A stretch of DNA of 64,000 nucleotides from Pseudomonas fluorescens. Lineage in GTDB: Bacteria; Pseudomonadota; Gammaproteobacteria; Pseudomonadales; Pseudomonadaceae. Positions 1 through 8,116 of this stretch are shown piece by piece (position 1 is the stretch's first letter; every line of letters begins with the position of its first letter). The notes under the pieces are model-generated. The model was given only the letters and a program-made list of their open reading frames with translations, ran no database searches and was not told the origin of the DNA. A program made the translations under genes and the position numbers. Location: NCBI RefSeq assembly GCF_001307275.1, contig NZ_CP012831.1:4394501-4458500 (forward strand), in the 5' to 3' direction.

Positions 1-24
1 TGTGGGAGCGAGCTTGCTCGCGAT
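1..24. repeat. REP palindrome, possibly half of a pair cut by the window edge
   Basis: This copy of the REP core (GTGGGAGCGAGCTTGCTC followed by GCGAT) lies just past the stop codon of the pyruvate kinase gene. Any inverted partner would lie outside the window. Confidence 0.85.
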
Positions 25-40
25 GAGGCCAGTACAGACG

Positions 41-1456
41 CTAGATCAACGTCTCGATGCGCAGCGAGTTGGTCGACCCCGGCTGCCCGAACGGTACGCC
101 CGCGGTGATCAGCAAGGTATCGCCACGCTGGGCCATGCCTTGGGCCTGGGCGATTTCCAGGGCGGTGGAACAGACTTCGTCCACCTGCTTCAACCGATCA
201 TTGACCACCGAGTGCACGCCCCAGGCCACCGTCAGGCGGCGGGCGGCCTGCAGGTTCGGCGTGAGGTTGAGGATCGGCACCGTCGGCCGTTCCCGCGCCG
301 CGCGCAGGCTGGAGCTGCCTGATTCGCTGTAGTTCACCAGCACCGCCACCGGCAGGATGCTGCTGATGCGCCGGATCGCGCAGCTGATGGCATCCGACAC
401 CGTGGCCTCGGCTTTCGCTCGGCTGACGTCCAGTTGCGCCTGGTAGTCGGGACCGTTTTCCACCTGGCGGATGATCTTGCTCATCATCTGCACGGCTTCA
501 AGGGGGTAATCCCCTGAGGCGGTTTCCGCCGACAGCATCACCGCATCAGCCCCTTCGGCCACGGCGTTGGCAACGTCAGTGACTTCGGCGCGGGTGGGCG
601 CCGGGGAAAAGCGCATCGACTCGAGCATCTGGGTGGCCACCACCACCGGTTTGCCCAGGGCGCGGCAGGTGCCAATGATGTTTTTCTGAATCTGCGGCAC
701 GCTTTCGGCCGGGACTTCGACCCCCAGGTCGCCGCGGGCGACCATGATCGCGTCGCTCAATTCGGCGATTTCCCGCAGTTGGGCCACCGCCGACGGTTTC
801 TCGATCTTCGCCATCAGGAACGCCTTGTTGCCGATCAGCGCGCGAGCCTCGCGGATGTCCTCGGGCCGCTGCACGAACGACAACGCTACCCAGTCCACGC
901 CCAGCTGCAGGCCGAAACTCAAGTCGCGCCGGTCCTTGGCGGTCAACGGGCTCAAGTCGAGCACGGCCTGGGGCACGTTCACGCCTTTGCGGTCCGACAG
1001 TTCGCCGCCGTTGAGCACTTCGGTGTCGATGGCGTCGCGGTGTCTGGCGGTCACGCGCAGGCGCAACTTGCCGTCGTCCAGCAACAGGTCCATGCCGGGC
1101 TCCAGGGCCGCGACGATTTCCGGGTGGGGCAGGTTGACCCGGCGTTGATCACCCGGCGTCGGGTCCAGGTCCAGGCGCAGGGCCTGGCCCCGTTGCAGCA
1201 GGACCTTGCCGTCGGCGAACTGGCCAACCCGCAGCTTCGGGCCTTGCAGGTCCATCAGGATGCCCAGGGGGTAATTGAGCTGCTGCTCGACGTCACGGAT
1301 CCACTGGTAGCGCTGGGCGTGGTCGGCATGGTCGCCGTGGCTGAAGTTCAGGCGGAAGATGTTCACGCCGGCCTGTACCAGCTCGCGGATGTCATCGATG
1401 CCTCGGGTGGCGGGGCCGAGGGTCGCGAGGATCTTGACCTTTTTATCAGGCGTCAT
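41..1456 (-). CDS. pyk: Pyruvate kinase
   Basis: This 471-residue cytoplasmic enzyme converts phosphoenolpyruvate and ADP to pyruvate and ATP. Visible signatures are the NFSHGD substrate/nucleotide motif near residue 37 and the MAKIEKP active-site motif near residue 215 with its catalytic Lys and metal-binding Glu. Length fits the standard A-B-C domain enzyme without an added PEP-utiliser domain. It is the last gene of the gcl-hyi-glxR-ttuD-pyk run; its ATG overlaps the end of ttuD by 11 bases, so the two are probably translationally coupled. It would take the 2-phosphoglycerate made by TtuD, after enolase, on to pyruvate. This looks like the second, glyoxylate-linked pyruvate kinase of pseudomonads. 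The function is secure; which paralogue name applies is not. Confidence 0.96.
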   Translation of the reverse strand: MTPDKKVKILATLGPATRGIDDIRELVQAGVNIFRLNFSHGDHADHAQRYQWIRDVEQQLNYPLGILMDLQGPKLRVGQFADGKVLLQRGQALRLDLDPTPGDQRRVNLPHPEIVAALEPGMDLLLDDGKLRLRVTARHRDAIDTEVLNGGELSDRKGVNVPQAVLDLSPLTAKDRRDLSFGLQLGVDWVALSFVQRPEDIREARALIGNKAFLMAKIEKPSAVAQLREIAELSDAIMVARGDLGVEVPAESVPQIQKNIIGTCRALGKPVVVATQMLESMRFSPAPTRAEVTDVANAVAEGADAVMLSAETASGDYPLEAVQMMSKIIRQVENGPDYQAQLDVSRAKAEATVSDAISCAIRRISSILPVAVLVNYSESGSSSLRAARERPTVPILNLTPNLQAARRLTVAWGVHSVVNDRLKQVDEVCSTALEIAQAQGMAQRGDTLLITAGVPFGQPGSTNSLRIETLI

Positions 1457-2726
1457 GTTTGGGGTTCTCGAGGATCAGGATGGCGCGAAAGTCGTTGACG
1501 TTGGTGCGGGTCGGTTCGGTGACGATCAGCGCATCCAGGGCGGCGAAGTAGCCGTAGCCATTGTTGTTATCCAACTCGTCGCTGGCGCACAGGCCCAGTT
1601 CGGCAGCGCGGCGATAGCTGTCCGGGGTCATGAGGGCGCCGGCGTTGTCTTCGGAACCGTCGATGCCGTCGGTGTCGCCAGCCAGTGCATAAATGCCGGG
1701 ATGGCCCTTGAGGCTGTCGGTCAGGCTCAGCAGGAATTCGGCATTGCGCCCGCCACGGCCATCGCCGCGCACGGTGACGGTGGTTTCGCCGCCGGAGAGA
1801 ATCACGCACGGTGCCGCCAGCGGCTGGCCGTGCAGGGCGATTTGCCGGGCGATGCCGGCGTGGACTTTCGCCACCTCCCGGGATTCGCCTTCCAGGTCGC
1901 CGAGGATCAACGGGCTGAAACCGGCTTGGCGAGCCTTCACCGCTGCGGCTTCCAGGGATTGCTGGGGACGGGCGATCAATTGGAAGTGGCTGCAGGCCAG
2001 GCTCGGGTCGCCGGGCTTGACGGTTTCCGACGCTGGGCTGTGCAGCCAGTCGCGCACCGATGCCGGCACATCGATGCGGTAGCGCTGGAGAATCGCCAGG
2101 GCTTCGGCCGATGTACTGGGGTCGGCCACCGTGGGGCCGGATGCGATGACCGTGGCCAGGTCGCCCGGCACATCGGAAATCGCGTAGGTGTACACCGTCG
2201 CCGGCCAGCAGGCCTTGCCCAGGCGCCCGCCCTTGATTGCCGAGAGGTGCTTGCGCACGCAATTCATCTCGCCGATGGTCGCACCGGACTTGAGCAAGGC
2301 TTTGTTGATCGATTGCTTGTCGGCCAGGGTGATGCCTTCGGCTGGCAAGGCGAGCAGGGCGGAGCCGCCGCCGGACAAGAGAAAGATCACCCGGTCGTCT
2401 TCGCTGAGATTGCTCACCAGCTCCAGGACTCGCTGGGCCACGGCCAGGCCCGCGGCGTCAGGCACCGGGTGGGCGGCTTCCACCACTTCTATTTTCTGGC
2501 AGGGCGCGCCATGGCCGTAGCGGGTTACCACCAGGCCGGACACTTCACCCTGCCAGCAGCGCTCGACCACTTGCGCCATGGCCGCCGCGGCCTTGCCGGC
2601 GCCAATGACGATCACTCGGCCGCTGCGGTCGCTGGGCAGGTAGTGCTCAAGGACGTGGTGCGGATGGGCCGCATCGATGGCTGTGGCAAACAGCTCGCGC
2701 AGCAGTTGTTGCGGATCGACCGACAT
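1446..2726 (-). CDS. ttuD: Glycerate 2-kinase (annotated in many genomes as hydroxypyruvate reductase TtuD)
   Basis: The 426-residue protein belongs to the GckA/TtuD family (DUF4147 plus MOFRL domains). It shows a glycine-rich VIGAGKAAAAMA segment near residue 40, a LLSGGGSALLALP loop near residue 115 and the C-terminal GRGGRNAEFLLSL MOFRL motif near residue 275. Family members phosphorylate D-glycerate to 2-phosphoglycerate; the hydroxypyruvate-reductase label is historical. Its place between the tartronate-semialdehyde reductase and pyruvate kinase genes supports the kinase role, since it uses the reductase's product. The ATG at 2726 is preceded by a REP pair that separates it from glxR. 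Substrate choice is inferred from context and family. Confidence 0.9.
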   Translation of the reverse strand: MSVDPQQLLRELFATAIDAAHPHHVLEHYLPSDRSGRVIVIGAGKAAAAMAQVVERCWQGEVSGLVVTRYGHGAPCQKIEVVEAAHPVPDAAGLAVAQRVLELVSNLSEDDRVIFLLSGGGSALLALPAEGITLADKQSINKALLKSGATIGEMNCVRKHLSAIKGGRLGKACWPATVYTYAISDVPGDLATVIASGPTVADPSTSAEALAILQRYRIDVPASVRDWLHSPASETVKPGDPSLACSHFQLIARPQQSLEAAAVKARQAGFSPLILGDLEGESREVAKVHAGIARQIALHGQPLAAPCVILSGGETTVTVRGDGRGGRNAEFLLSLTDSLKGHPGIYALAGDTDGIDGSEDNAGALMTPDSYRRAAELGLCASDELDNNNGYGYFAALDALIVTEPTRTNVNDFRAILILENPKHDA

Positions 2727-2767
2727 GGCGGGCTCCCGGTTTTTATTATTAGTGTTGATGCGAACCC

Positions 2768-2857
2768 TGTGGGAGCGAGCTTGCTCGCGATAGCGGTTTT
2801 ACATTCAACAAAGATGTTGGCTGGGCTACCGTTATCGCGAGCAAGCTCGCTCCCACA
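2768..2857. repeat. REP pair (REPIN) in the ttuD-glxR gap
   Basis: Two inverted copies of the 24-base REP core lie at 2768-2791 and 2834-2857 with about 42 bases between them. It is one of three such pairs within this operon. Confidence 0.9.
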
Positions 2858-2869
2858 GGGGGGCAGGGT

Positions 2870-3760
2870 CTATTTGTCGCGAATCGAGAAATTGGCCATA
2901 TGCTCCAACCCCTTGATCAGCGCCGAGTGATCCCAGTGGCTGCCGCCAATGGCCGCGCAGGTGCTGAACACTTGTTGGGCGTTGGCGGTGTTGGGCAGGT
3001 TGATGTTCAGTTCCTTGGCGCCTTGCAGGGCCAGGTTCAGGTCCTTCTGGTGCAGGCTGATGCGGAAGCCCGGGTCGAAGGTGCCCTTGATCATGCGTTC
3101 ACCGTGTACTTCGAGGATCTTCGACGACGCGAAACCGCCCATCAGTGCTTCACGGACCTTGGCCGGGTCGGCACCGTTTTTCGCGGCGAACAACAACGCT
3201 TCGGCCACCGCCTGGATGTTCAGGGCGACGATGATCTGGTTCGCCACTTTGGCGGTCTGGCCATCGCCATTGCCGCCCACCAGGGTGATGTTCTTGCCCA
3301 TGGCCTGGAACAGCGGCAGGGCCCGCTCGAAGGCGGCGCTGTCGCCACCGACCATGATGCTCAGGGTCGCAGCCTTGGCACCGACTTCACCACCGGAGAC
3401 CGGGGCATCGAGGTACTGCGCGCCTTTTTCATTGATCTTCGCCGCGAACGCCTTGGTGGCGGTGGGGGAGATCGAACTCATGTCGATCACCACCTTGCCC
3501 GCGCCCACGCCCGCCGCTATGCCGTCGGCGCGCAACAGCACGTCCTCGACCTGCGGCGTGTCCGGGACCATGACGATGATGAACTCGGCTTCCTGGGCCA
3601 CTTCCTTCGGGTTGGCCAACGCCACCGCGCCACCGGCCAGCAGGTCGGCCGGAGCCGCGTCGTGGTGCTGGGACAGGAACAGGCTGTGGCCGGCCTTTTG
3701 CAGGTTCAGTGCCATGGGGTGGCCCATGATGCCGGTGCCAATGAATCCGATTTTAGCCAT
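2870..3760 (-). CDS. glxR: Tartronate semialdehyde reductase (2-hydroxy-3-oxopropionate reductase)
   Basis: This 296-residue NAD(P)H-dependent reductase of the beta-hydroxyacid dehydrogenase family turns tartronate semialdehyde, the product of Gcl, into D-glycerate. The N-terminal Rossmann loop GFIGTGIMGHPM is at residues 4-15, the substrate-binding DAPVSGGEVGA motif is near residue 120, and the catalytic Lys lies in the KVANQ segment near residue 170. An upstream extension to 3796 exists in frame, but the ATG at 3760 gives the conserved family N terminus MAKIGFIGTG. The gene sits between hyi and ttuD and is flanked by REP pairs on both sides. Confidence 0.95.
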   Translation of the reverse strand: MAKIGFIGTGIMGHPMALNLQKAGHSLFLSQHHDAAPADLLAGGAVALANPKEVAQEAEFIIVMVPDTPQVEDVLLRADGIAAGVGAGKVVIDMSSISPTATKAFAAKINEKGAQYLDAPVSGGEVGAKAATLSIMVGGDSAAFERALPLFQAMGKNITLVGGNGDGQTAKVANQIIVALNIQAVAEALLFAAKNGADPAKVREALMGGFASSKILEVHGERMIKGTFDPGFRISLHQKDLNLALQGAKELNINLPNTANAQQVFSTCAAIGGSHWDHSALIKGLEHMANFSIRDK

Positions 3761-3812
3761 GGGAAAATCCTCTTGTTTTTGTATTGCTTCAAGCAAATGA
3801 GGGAGTGCTTTC

Positions 3813-3901
3813 TGTGGGAGCGAGCTTGCTCGCGATGACGGTGTGTCAGCCAGGAAATGAGTGACTGGACTGACGCCATCGCGAGCAAGCTCGCTCCCAC
3901 A
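3813..3901. repeat. REP pair (REPIN) in the glxR-hyi gap
   Basis: Inverted REP cores lie at 3813-3836 and 3878-3901. Read through in other frames, such elements encode peptides like GASLLAM and SRASSLPQ, which produce false N-terminal extensions of neighbouring genes. Confidence 0.9.
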
Positions 3902-3914
3902 AGGGGGAACTGCA

Positions 3915-4697
3915 TCAGATCGCGTTATGGGTTTTCAGCCAGCCCAGGCCTGCTTCGGTGGTGGTCAGCGGCTTGTATTCACAGCCGACCCAACCCTGGT
4001 AGCCGATGCGGTCCAGGTGTTCGAACAGGAAGCGGTAGTTGATTTCCCCCGTGCCCGGCTCGTTGCGGCCCGGGTTGTCCGCCAGTTGCACATGGTTGAT
4101 CTCGCCCAGGTGTGCCGACAGGGTCCGGGCCAGGTCACCTTCCATGATCTGCATGTGGTAGATGTCGTATTGCAGGAACAGGTTGGCGCTGCCCACCTGC
4201 TCCCGGATCGACAAGGCCTGGGCGGTGTTGTTCAGGTAGAAGCCAGGAATGTCGCGGGTATTGATGGCTTCCATCACCAGCTTGATGCCTTTGGCCTGCA
4301 ACTTTTCGGCGGCGTATTTCAGGTTGGCGACGAAGGTTTTCTCCACCAGGGTTTCACTGCAGTTCTGCGGACGAATCCCCGACAGGCAGTTGACCTGCGT
4401 GTTGCCCAGCACCTGGGCATAGGCGATGGCCAGGTCGACACCGGCGCGGAACTCCTCGACCCGGTCCGGCAGACAGGCGATGCCACGTTCGCCCTTGGCC
4501 CAGTCGCCGGCCGGCAGGTTGAACAGCACTTGGGTCAGGCCGTTGGCGTCGAGCAAGGCCTTGAGTTCGGCGGAGCTGTAGTCATAGGGGAACAGGTATT
4601 CGACACCACTGAAGCCAGCCTTGGCGGCGGCTTCGAAACGGGCGAGGAAATCCTGCTCGGTGAACAGCATGGACAGGTTGGCGGCGAAACGCGGCAT
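3915..4697 (-). CDS. hyi: Hydroxypyruvate isomerase
   Basis: The 260-residue protein is a TIM-barrel enzyme of the xylose isomerase-like / AP endonuclease 2 superfamily. It interconverts hydroxypyruvate and tartronate semialdehyde. Acidic and His metal ligands are spread through the barrel, for example VMEAINTRD near residue 140 and the QYDIYHMQI segment near residue 175. Length and N terminus (MPRFAANLSMLFTE) match the Hyi family. It lies directly downstream of gcl, as expected for the glyoxylate pathway; the REP pair at 4730-4819 separates them. Start ATG at 4697 has a reasonable ribosome-binding site (AGGAGAC). Confidence 0.94.
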   Translation of the reverse strand: MPRFAANLSMLFTEQDFLARFEAAAKAGFSGVEYLFPYDYSSAELKALLDANGLTQVLFNLPAGDWAKGERGIACLPDRVEEFRAGVDLAIAYAQVLGNTQVNCLSGIRPQNCSETLVEKTFVANLKYAAEKLQAKGIKLVMEAINTRDIPGFYLNNTAQALSIREQVGSANLFLQYDIYHMQIMEGDLARTLSAHLGEINHVQLADNPGRNEPGTGEINYRFLFEHLDRIGYQGWVGCEYKPLTTTEAGLGWLKTHNAI

Positions 4698-4729
4698 GGT
4701 GGTCTCCTGTGAATGTTTATCAGGCCCCC

Positions 4730-4819
4730 TGTGGGAGCGAGCTTGCTCGCGATAGCGGTGTGTCTGCTTGCATCCAGGTTGAATGTAGCGCCGTCATCGC
4801 GAGCAAGCTCGCTCCCACA
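4730..4819. repeat. REP pair (REPIN) in the hyi-gcl gap
   Basis: Inverted REP cores lie at 4730-4753 and 4796-4819, between the stop of gcl and the start of hyi. Confidence 0.9.
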
Positions 4820-4833
4820 GGGACGCCGGTCGG

Positions 4834-6609
4834 TCAATCGAGCAACGAAATGGCGGTCGGTGCATCGTTGCCCACAAGCGCCAAGTCTTCAAACTCATTG
4901 ACGGCATTGATCTCGGTGCCCATGGAGATGTTGGTCACCCGCTCCAGGATGATCTCGACGATCACCGGCACCTTGAACTCCTCGATCATCGCTTGGGCCT
5001 GGCGCAGCGCCGGTTGGATACCCGCCGGTTCGAACACCCGCAGCGCCTTGCACCCCAGGCCCTCGGCCACGGCAACGTGGTCCACGCCATAGCCGTTGAG
5101 TTCCGGGGCGTTGAGGTTGTCGAAGGACAGTTGCACGCAATAGTCCATGTCGAACCCGCGCTGGGCCTGGCGAATCAGGCCCAGGTAGGAATTGTTCACC
5201 ACCACATGGATGTAGGGCAGCTTGAACTGCGCACCCACCGCCAGCTCTTCGATCATGAACTGGAAATCATAGTCGCCCGACAGCGCCACGACCTTGCGGC
5301 TCGGATCGGCCTTGACCACCCCCAGCGCCGCCGGAATCGTCCAACCCAAGGGACCGGCCTGGCCGCAGTTGATCCAGTGGCGTGGTTTGTAGACGTGGAG
5401 GAACTGCGCCCCGGCGATCTGCGACAGGCCGATGGTGCTGACGTAGCAGGTGTCCTTGCCGAACACCTGGTTCATTTCTTCGTACACCCGCTGTGGCTTG
5501 ACCGGCACGTTGTCGAAGTGAGTCTTGCGCTGCAGGCTGGCCTTGCGTTGCTGGCAGTCCTGCAGCCAGGCGCTACGGTTTTTCAGTTTGCCGGCGGCTT
5601 GCCATTCGCGGGCCACTTCGATGAACACCGTCAAGGCCGAGGCGGCGTCGGAAACGATGCCCAGGTCAGGGGTGAAGACGCGGCCGATCTGAGTCGGCTC
5701 GATGTCCACATGAATGAACGTGCGGCCTTCGGTGTAGACGTCCACCGAACCGGTGTGACGGTTGGCCCAGCGGTTACCGACGCCCAGCACCACGTCGGAC
5801 TTGAGCAAGGTCGCATTGCCGTAGCGGTGGGATGTTTGCAGGCCGACCATGCCGACCATCTGCGGATGATCGTCGGGAATGGTGCCCCAGCCCATCAAGG
5901 TGGGGATGACTGGGATACCGGTCAGTTCGGCGAACTCCACCAGCAGGTCGCTGGCATCGGCGTTGATGATGCCGCCGCCGGCCACCAGCAATGGACGCTC
6001 AGCCTGATTGAGCATCGCCAGGGCTTTCTCGATCTGCACGCGATTGGCCGCGGGTTTGGCCAGCGGCAGCGGTTGATAGGCGTCGATGTCGAACTCGATC
6101 TCAGCCATCTGCACGTCGAACGGCAGGTCGATCAGCACCGGGCCCGGGCGGCCGGAGCGCATTTCGAAGAACGCCTTCTGGAAGGCATACGGCACCTGGC
6201 CTGGCTCCAGCACGGTGGTTGCCCACTTGGTCACGGGTTTGACGATGCTGGTGATATCCACAGCCTGAAAGTCTTCCTTGTGCATACGGGCGCGGGGGGC
6301 TTGCCCGGTGATGCACAGAATCGGGATCGAATCGGCCGAAGCGCTGTAGAGGCCGGTCACCATATCGGTGCCGGCCGGGCCCGAAGTGCCGATGCATACA
6401 CCGATATTGCCGGCCTTGGTCCGGGTGTAACCCTCGGCCATGTGCGAGGCGCCTTCAACGTGGCGAGCGAGGACATGATCGATGCCACCCACCTTCTGCA
6501 GGGCGGAGTACAGCGGGTTGATCGCGGCACCCGGGATGCCGAAGGCCGTGTCCACGCCTTCACGGCGCATCACCAGAACGGCGGCTTCGATTGCTCTCAT
6601 TTTGCTCAT
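4834..6609 (-). CDS. gcl: Glyoxylate carboligase (tartronate-semialdehyde synthase)
   Basis: This 591-residue thiamine-diphosphate enzyme joins two glyoxylates to give tartronate semialdehyde and CO2. It has the three-domain acetolactate-synthase-like layout: N-terminal PYR domain, central FAD-type domain near residues 195-330, C-terminal PP domain with the GDYDFQFMIEE motif near residue 445. Residue 51, in the segment ARHVEGASHM, is Val; almost all other ThDP enzymes have the activating Glu there, and Val is the hallmark of true Gcl. The ATG at 6609 was preferred to the in-frame codon at 6645 because of the family N terminus and an AAGAGG site eight bases upstream. It is the first gene of the operon, with an operator-like palindrome just upstream. 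Confidence 0.97.
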   Translation of the reverse strand: MSKMRAIEAAVLVMRREGVDTAFGIPGAAINPLYSALQKVGGIDHVLARHVEGASHMAEGYTRTKAGNIGVCIGTSGPAGTDMVTGLYSASADSIPILCITGQAPRARMHKEDFQAVDITSIVKPVTKWATTVLEPGQVPYAFQKAFFEMRSGRPGPVLIDLPFDVQMAEIEFDIDAYQPLPLAKPAANRVQIEKALAMLNQAERPLLVAGGGIINADASDLLVEFAELTGIPVIPTLMGWGTIPDDHPQMVGMVGLQTSHRYGNATLLKSDVVLGVGNRWANRHTGSVDVYTEGRTFIHVDIEPTQIGRVFTPDLGIVSDAASALTVFIEVAREWQAAGKLKNRSAWLQDCQQRKASLQRKTHFDNVPVKPQRVYEEMNQVFGKDTCYVSTIGLSQIAGAQFLHVYKPRHWINCGQAGPLGWTIPAALGVVKADPSRKVVALSGDYDFQFMIEELAVGAQFKLPYIHVVVNNSYLGLIRQAQRGFDMDYCVQLSFDNLNAPELNGYGVDHVAVAEGLGCKALRVFEPAGIQPALRQAQAMIEEFKVPVIVEIILERVTNISMGTEINAVNEFEDLALVGNDAPTAISLLD

Positions 6610-6635
6610 GGTTTTGTGCCTCTTACGTTTTGTAA

Positions 6636-6645
6636 TTGTATACAA
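6636..6645. promoter_or_regulatory. TTGTATACAA palindrome, gcl-proximal operator candidate
   Basis: A perfect 10-base palindrome lies 27 bases upstream of the gcl start codon. An identical copy lies at 6776-6785. Such sites resemble those of GntR/FadR-type repressors. No regulator gene is adjacent. Confidence 0.6.
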
Positions 6646-6775
6646 GTGGCTTTGTGCAGAGTGTATTCATGGCGAACGACGAAGGTCAATCCATTTCCTC
6701 AAGCACCTGTTTCATTCGTCGGAAGGTCAGGTTTTGCTGCTCTACTTCATCAGTTAAGGCGATTTGTGAAAATTA

Positions 6776-6785
6776 TTGTATACAA
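6776..6785. promoter_or_regulatory. TTGTATACAA palindrome, distal operator candidate
   Basis: This is the second perfect copy, in an AT-rich stretch about 90 bases upstream of the divergent GlcG/HbpS-like gene. Centre-to-centre distance to the first copy is 140 bases, so one dimer at each could serve both divergent units. Confidence 0.55.
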
Positions 6786-6876
6786 AAATATTCAGTGTTG
6801 TGTTCTATTTGTGAGGTTCGGTTTTTCTGAAAGTGAAGCCAAAAGGCTTTTCCATAACAAAAGAAGGACAGCACCC

Positions 6877-7317
6877 ATGAGCGCTCTAACCTTGAAAGTC
6901 GCCGTCAACCTGGCCGGGCAAGCCCTTGCCGCCGGTCGTGAAATCAGCGCTGCGCCCTTGACCGTCGCGGTCCTGGACAGTGGCGGACACCTGATTGCCT
7001 TGCAGCGCGAAGACGGCGCCAGCCTGCTTCGCCCGCAGATCGCCATCGGCAAGGCCTGGGGCGCCATCGCCCTGGGCAAAGGCTCGCGCCTGCTCGCCCA
7101 GGACGCCCAACAACGCCCGGCGTTCTTTGCCGCCTTGAATGGGTTAGGGCAGGGCAACGTCGTACCGGCCCCGGGTGGGGTATTGATCAGGGATCAGGAC
7201 GGGAGGGTGCTGGGGGCGATTGGTGTCAGTGGTGATGTTTCGGATGTGGATGAGCAGGTGGCGGTCAGGGCGGTGGAGGCGTTGCAGTTGAGGGCGGATG
7301 TGGGGGTGGTTGCTTGA
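6877..7317 (+). CDS. GlcG/HbpS-like haem-degrading-family protein
   Basis: The 146-residue protein matches the GlcG/HbpS family (PF03928): the LTVAVLDSGGHLIALQRED strand-turn at residues 28-46 and GGVLIRDQDGRVLGAIGVSG near residues 105-124 are its core signatures. Members are small cytosolic or exported proteins often found in glycolate and glyoxylate loci; their molecular role is poorly defined. No signal peptide is visible here. The ATG at 6877 follows an AAGGA site by nine bases. It is divergent from gcl across a 267-base gap with two palindromes, suggesting shared control. The link to glyoxylate metabolism is by context only. Confidence 0.85.
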   Translation: MSALTLKVAVNLAGQALAAGREISAAPLTVAVLDSGGHLIALQREDGASLLRPQIAIGKAWGAIALGKGSRLLAQDAQQRPAFFAALNGLGQGNVVPAPGGVLIRDQDGRVLGAIGVSGDVSDVDEQVAVRAVEALQLRADVGVVA

Positions 7318-7341
7318 TTTTGGGGTGAATGGACTGGCGCC

Positions 7342-7432
7342 ATCGCGAGCAAGCTCGCTCCCACAGGTTTGATGCCAGACACATAGTGTCTAAATACCGC
7401 AAACCCAGTGTGGGAGCGAGCTTGCTCGCGAT
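7342..7432. repeat. REP pair (REPIN) upstream of the RAYT
   Basis: Inverted REP cores lie at 7342-7365 and 7409-7432. The whole 91-base unit is repeated in the same orientation, with scattered differences, at 8009-8099 on the other side of the RAYT gene. Confidence 0.9.
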
Positions 7433-7528
7433 GACGATCTGTCAGACACATCCAGCCAAGAGTCAGCCCGGCATCCAAAAATCAACTGGCCTAGCCTTTG
7501 ATGACCTGATTATTGGAGAGGCGAAGGA

Positions 7529-8053
7529 ATGCCTGATCTACCTGCTTCACATCGCTTGCGCATTGGCCGTTACGGTGAGTTGAGTCGAATCTATTTATTG
7601 ACCACTAACACGGTTGAGCGAAAGCCGATTTTCCAGGACTTCGCTTTAGGCAGATTGGTCGTTGAACAATTTCGGTTTGCCCAGGATAAGAAATGGGCGA
7701 AGTCATTGGCTTGGGTGGTTATGCCTGATCACTTCCATTGGTTGATCGAATTGCAGCAAGGCTCGTTGAATGAGTTGATGCAAAAAACCAAGTCCTTGAG
7801 TGCTCGGGCGGTGAACCTGTCCACTGGACGACAAGGTAGCCTGTGGCAACAGGGATACCATGACCGAGCGCTGCGGCGCGAGGAGGACTTGGTCAAGCTC
7901 GCTCGCTATGTTGTCGCCAACCCGCTGCGGGCAGGTCTGGTGACGCGATTGGGTGACTATCCACTGTGGGATGCAATATGGGTTCAATCTGAAGTCGAGG
8001 TGCCTTCAATCGCGAGCAAGCTCGCTCCCACAGGGTTGATGCTGGACACATGA
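7529..8053 (+). CDS. REP-associated tyrosine transposase (RAYT)
   Basis: The 174-residue protein is a single-strand-DNA tyrosine transposase of the Y1/IS200-related RAYT class, which acts on REP sequences. The HUH-type metal motif is in VVMPDHFHWLIE near residue 66, and the catalytic Tyr is probably that of LARYVVANPLRAGL near residue 131. The N-terminal ASHRLRIGR segment is also typical. A GGAGAG site eight bases before the ATG supports the start. The frame continues past the usual family end into the flanking REP, so the last residues (SIASKLAPT) are REP-encoded. It sits alone between two REP pairs and is probably a domesticated, non-mobile gene that maintains the repeats. No terminal inverted repeats of an IS are seen. 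Confidence 0.92.
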   Translation: MPDLPASHRLRIGRYGELSRIYLLTTNTVERKPIFQDFALGRLVVEQFRFAQDKKWAKSLAWVVMPDHFHWLIELQQGSLNELMQKTKSLSARAVNLSTGRQGSLWQQGYHDRALRREEDLVKLARYVVANPLRAGLVTRLGDYPLWDAIWVQSEVEVPSIASKLAPTGLMLDT

Positions 8054-8099
8054 TGCCTAGACACCGCAAACCCAGTGTGGGAGCGAGCTTGCTCACGAT
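8009..8099. repeat. REP pair (REPIN) downstream of the RAYT, partly inside its coding sequence
   Basis: Inverted REP cores lie at 8009-8032 and 8076-8099. The first arm is within the 3' end of the RAYT frame. The second arm has one base change, GCTCACGAT instead of GCTCGCGAT. Confidence 0.9.
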
Positions 8100-8116
8100 T
8101 GAAGGCAACTCGGTCT

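Noticed and set aside
3706..3915. Short frames beginning GASLLAM or containing SRASSLPQ at many places
   Set aside because: These peptides are encoded by the REP cores themselves and recur at every REP pair, so they are not genes or gene starts.
4993..7317. 774-codon plus-strand frame opposite gcl that runs into the GlcG/HbpS-like gene
   Set aside because: Only the part from ATG 6877 matches a protein family and has a ribosome-binding site; the rest is the shadow of gcl.
7529..8053. RAYT locus considered as an active insertion sequence
   Set aside because: No IS ends, target duplication or second copy is visible; the flanking repeats are REP pairs, as is usual for domesticated RAYTs.
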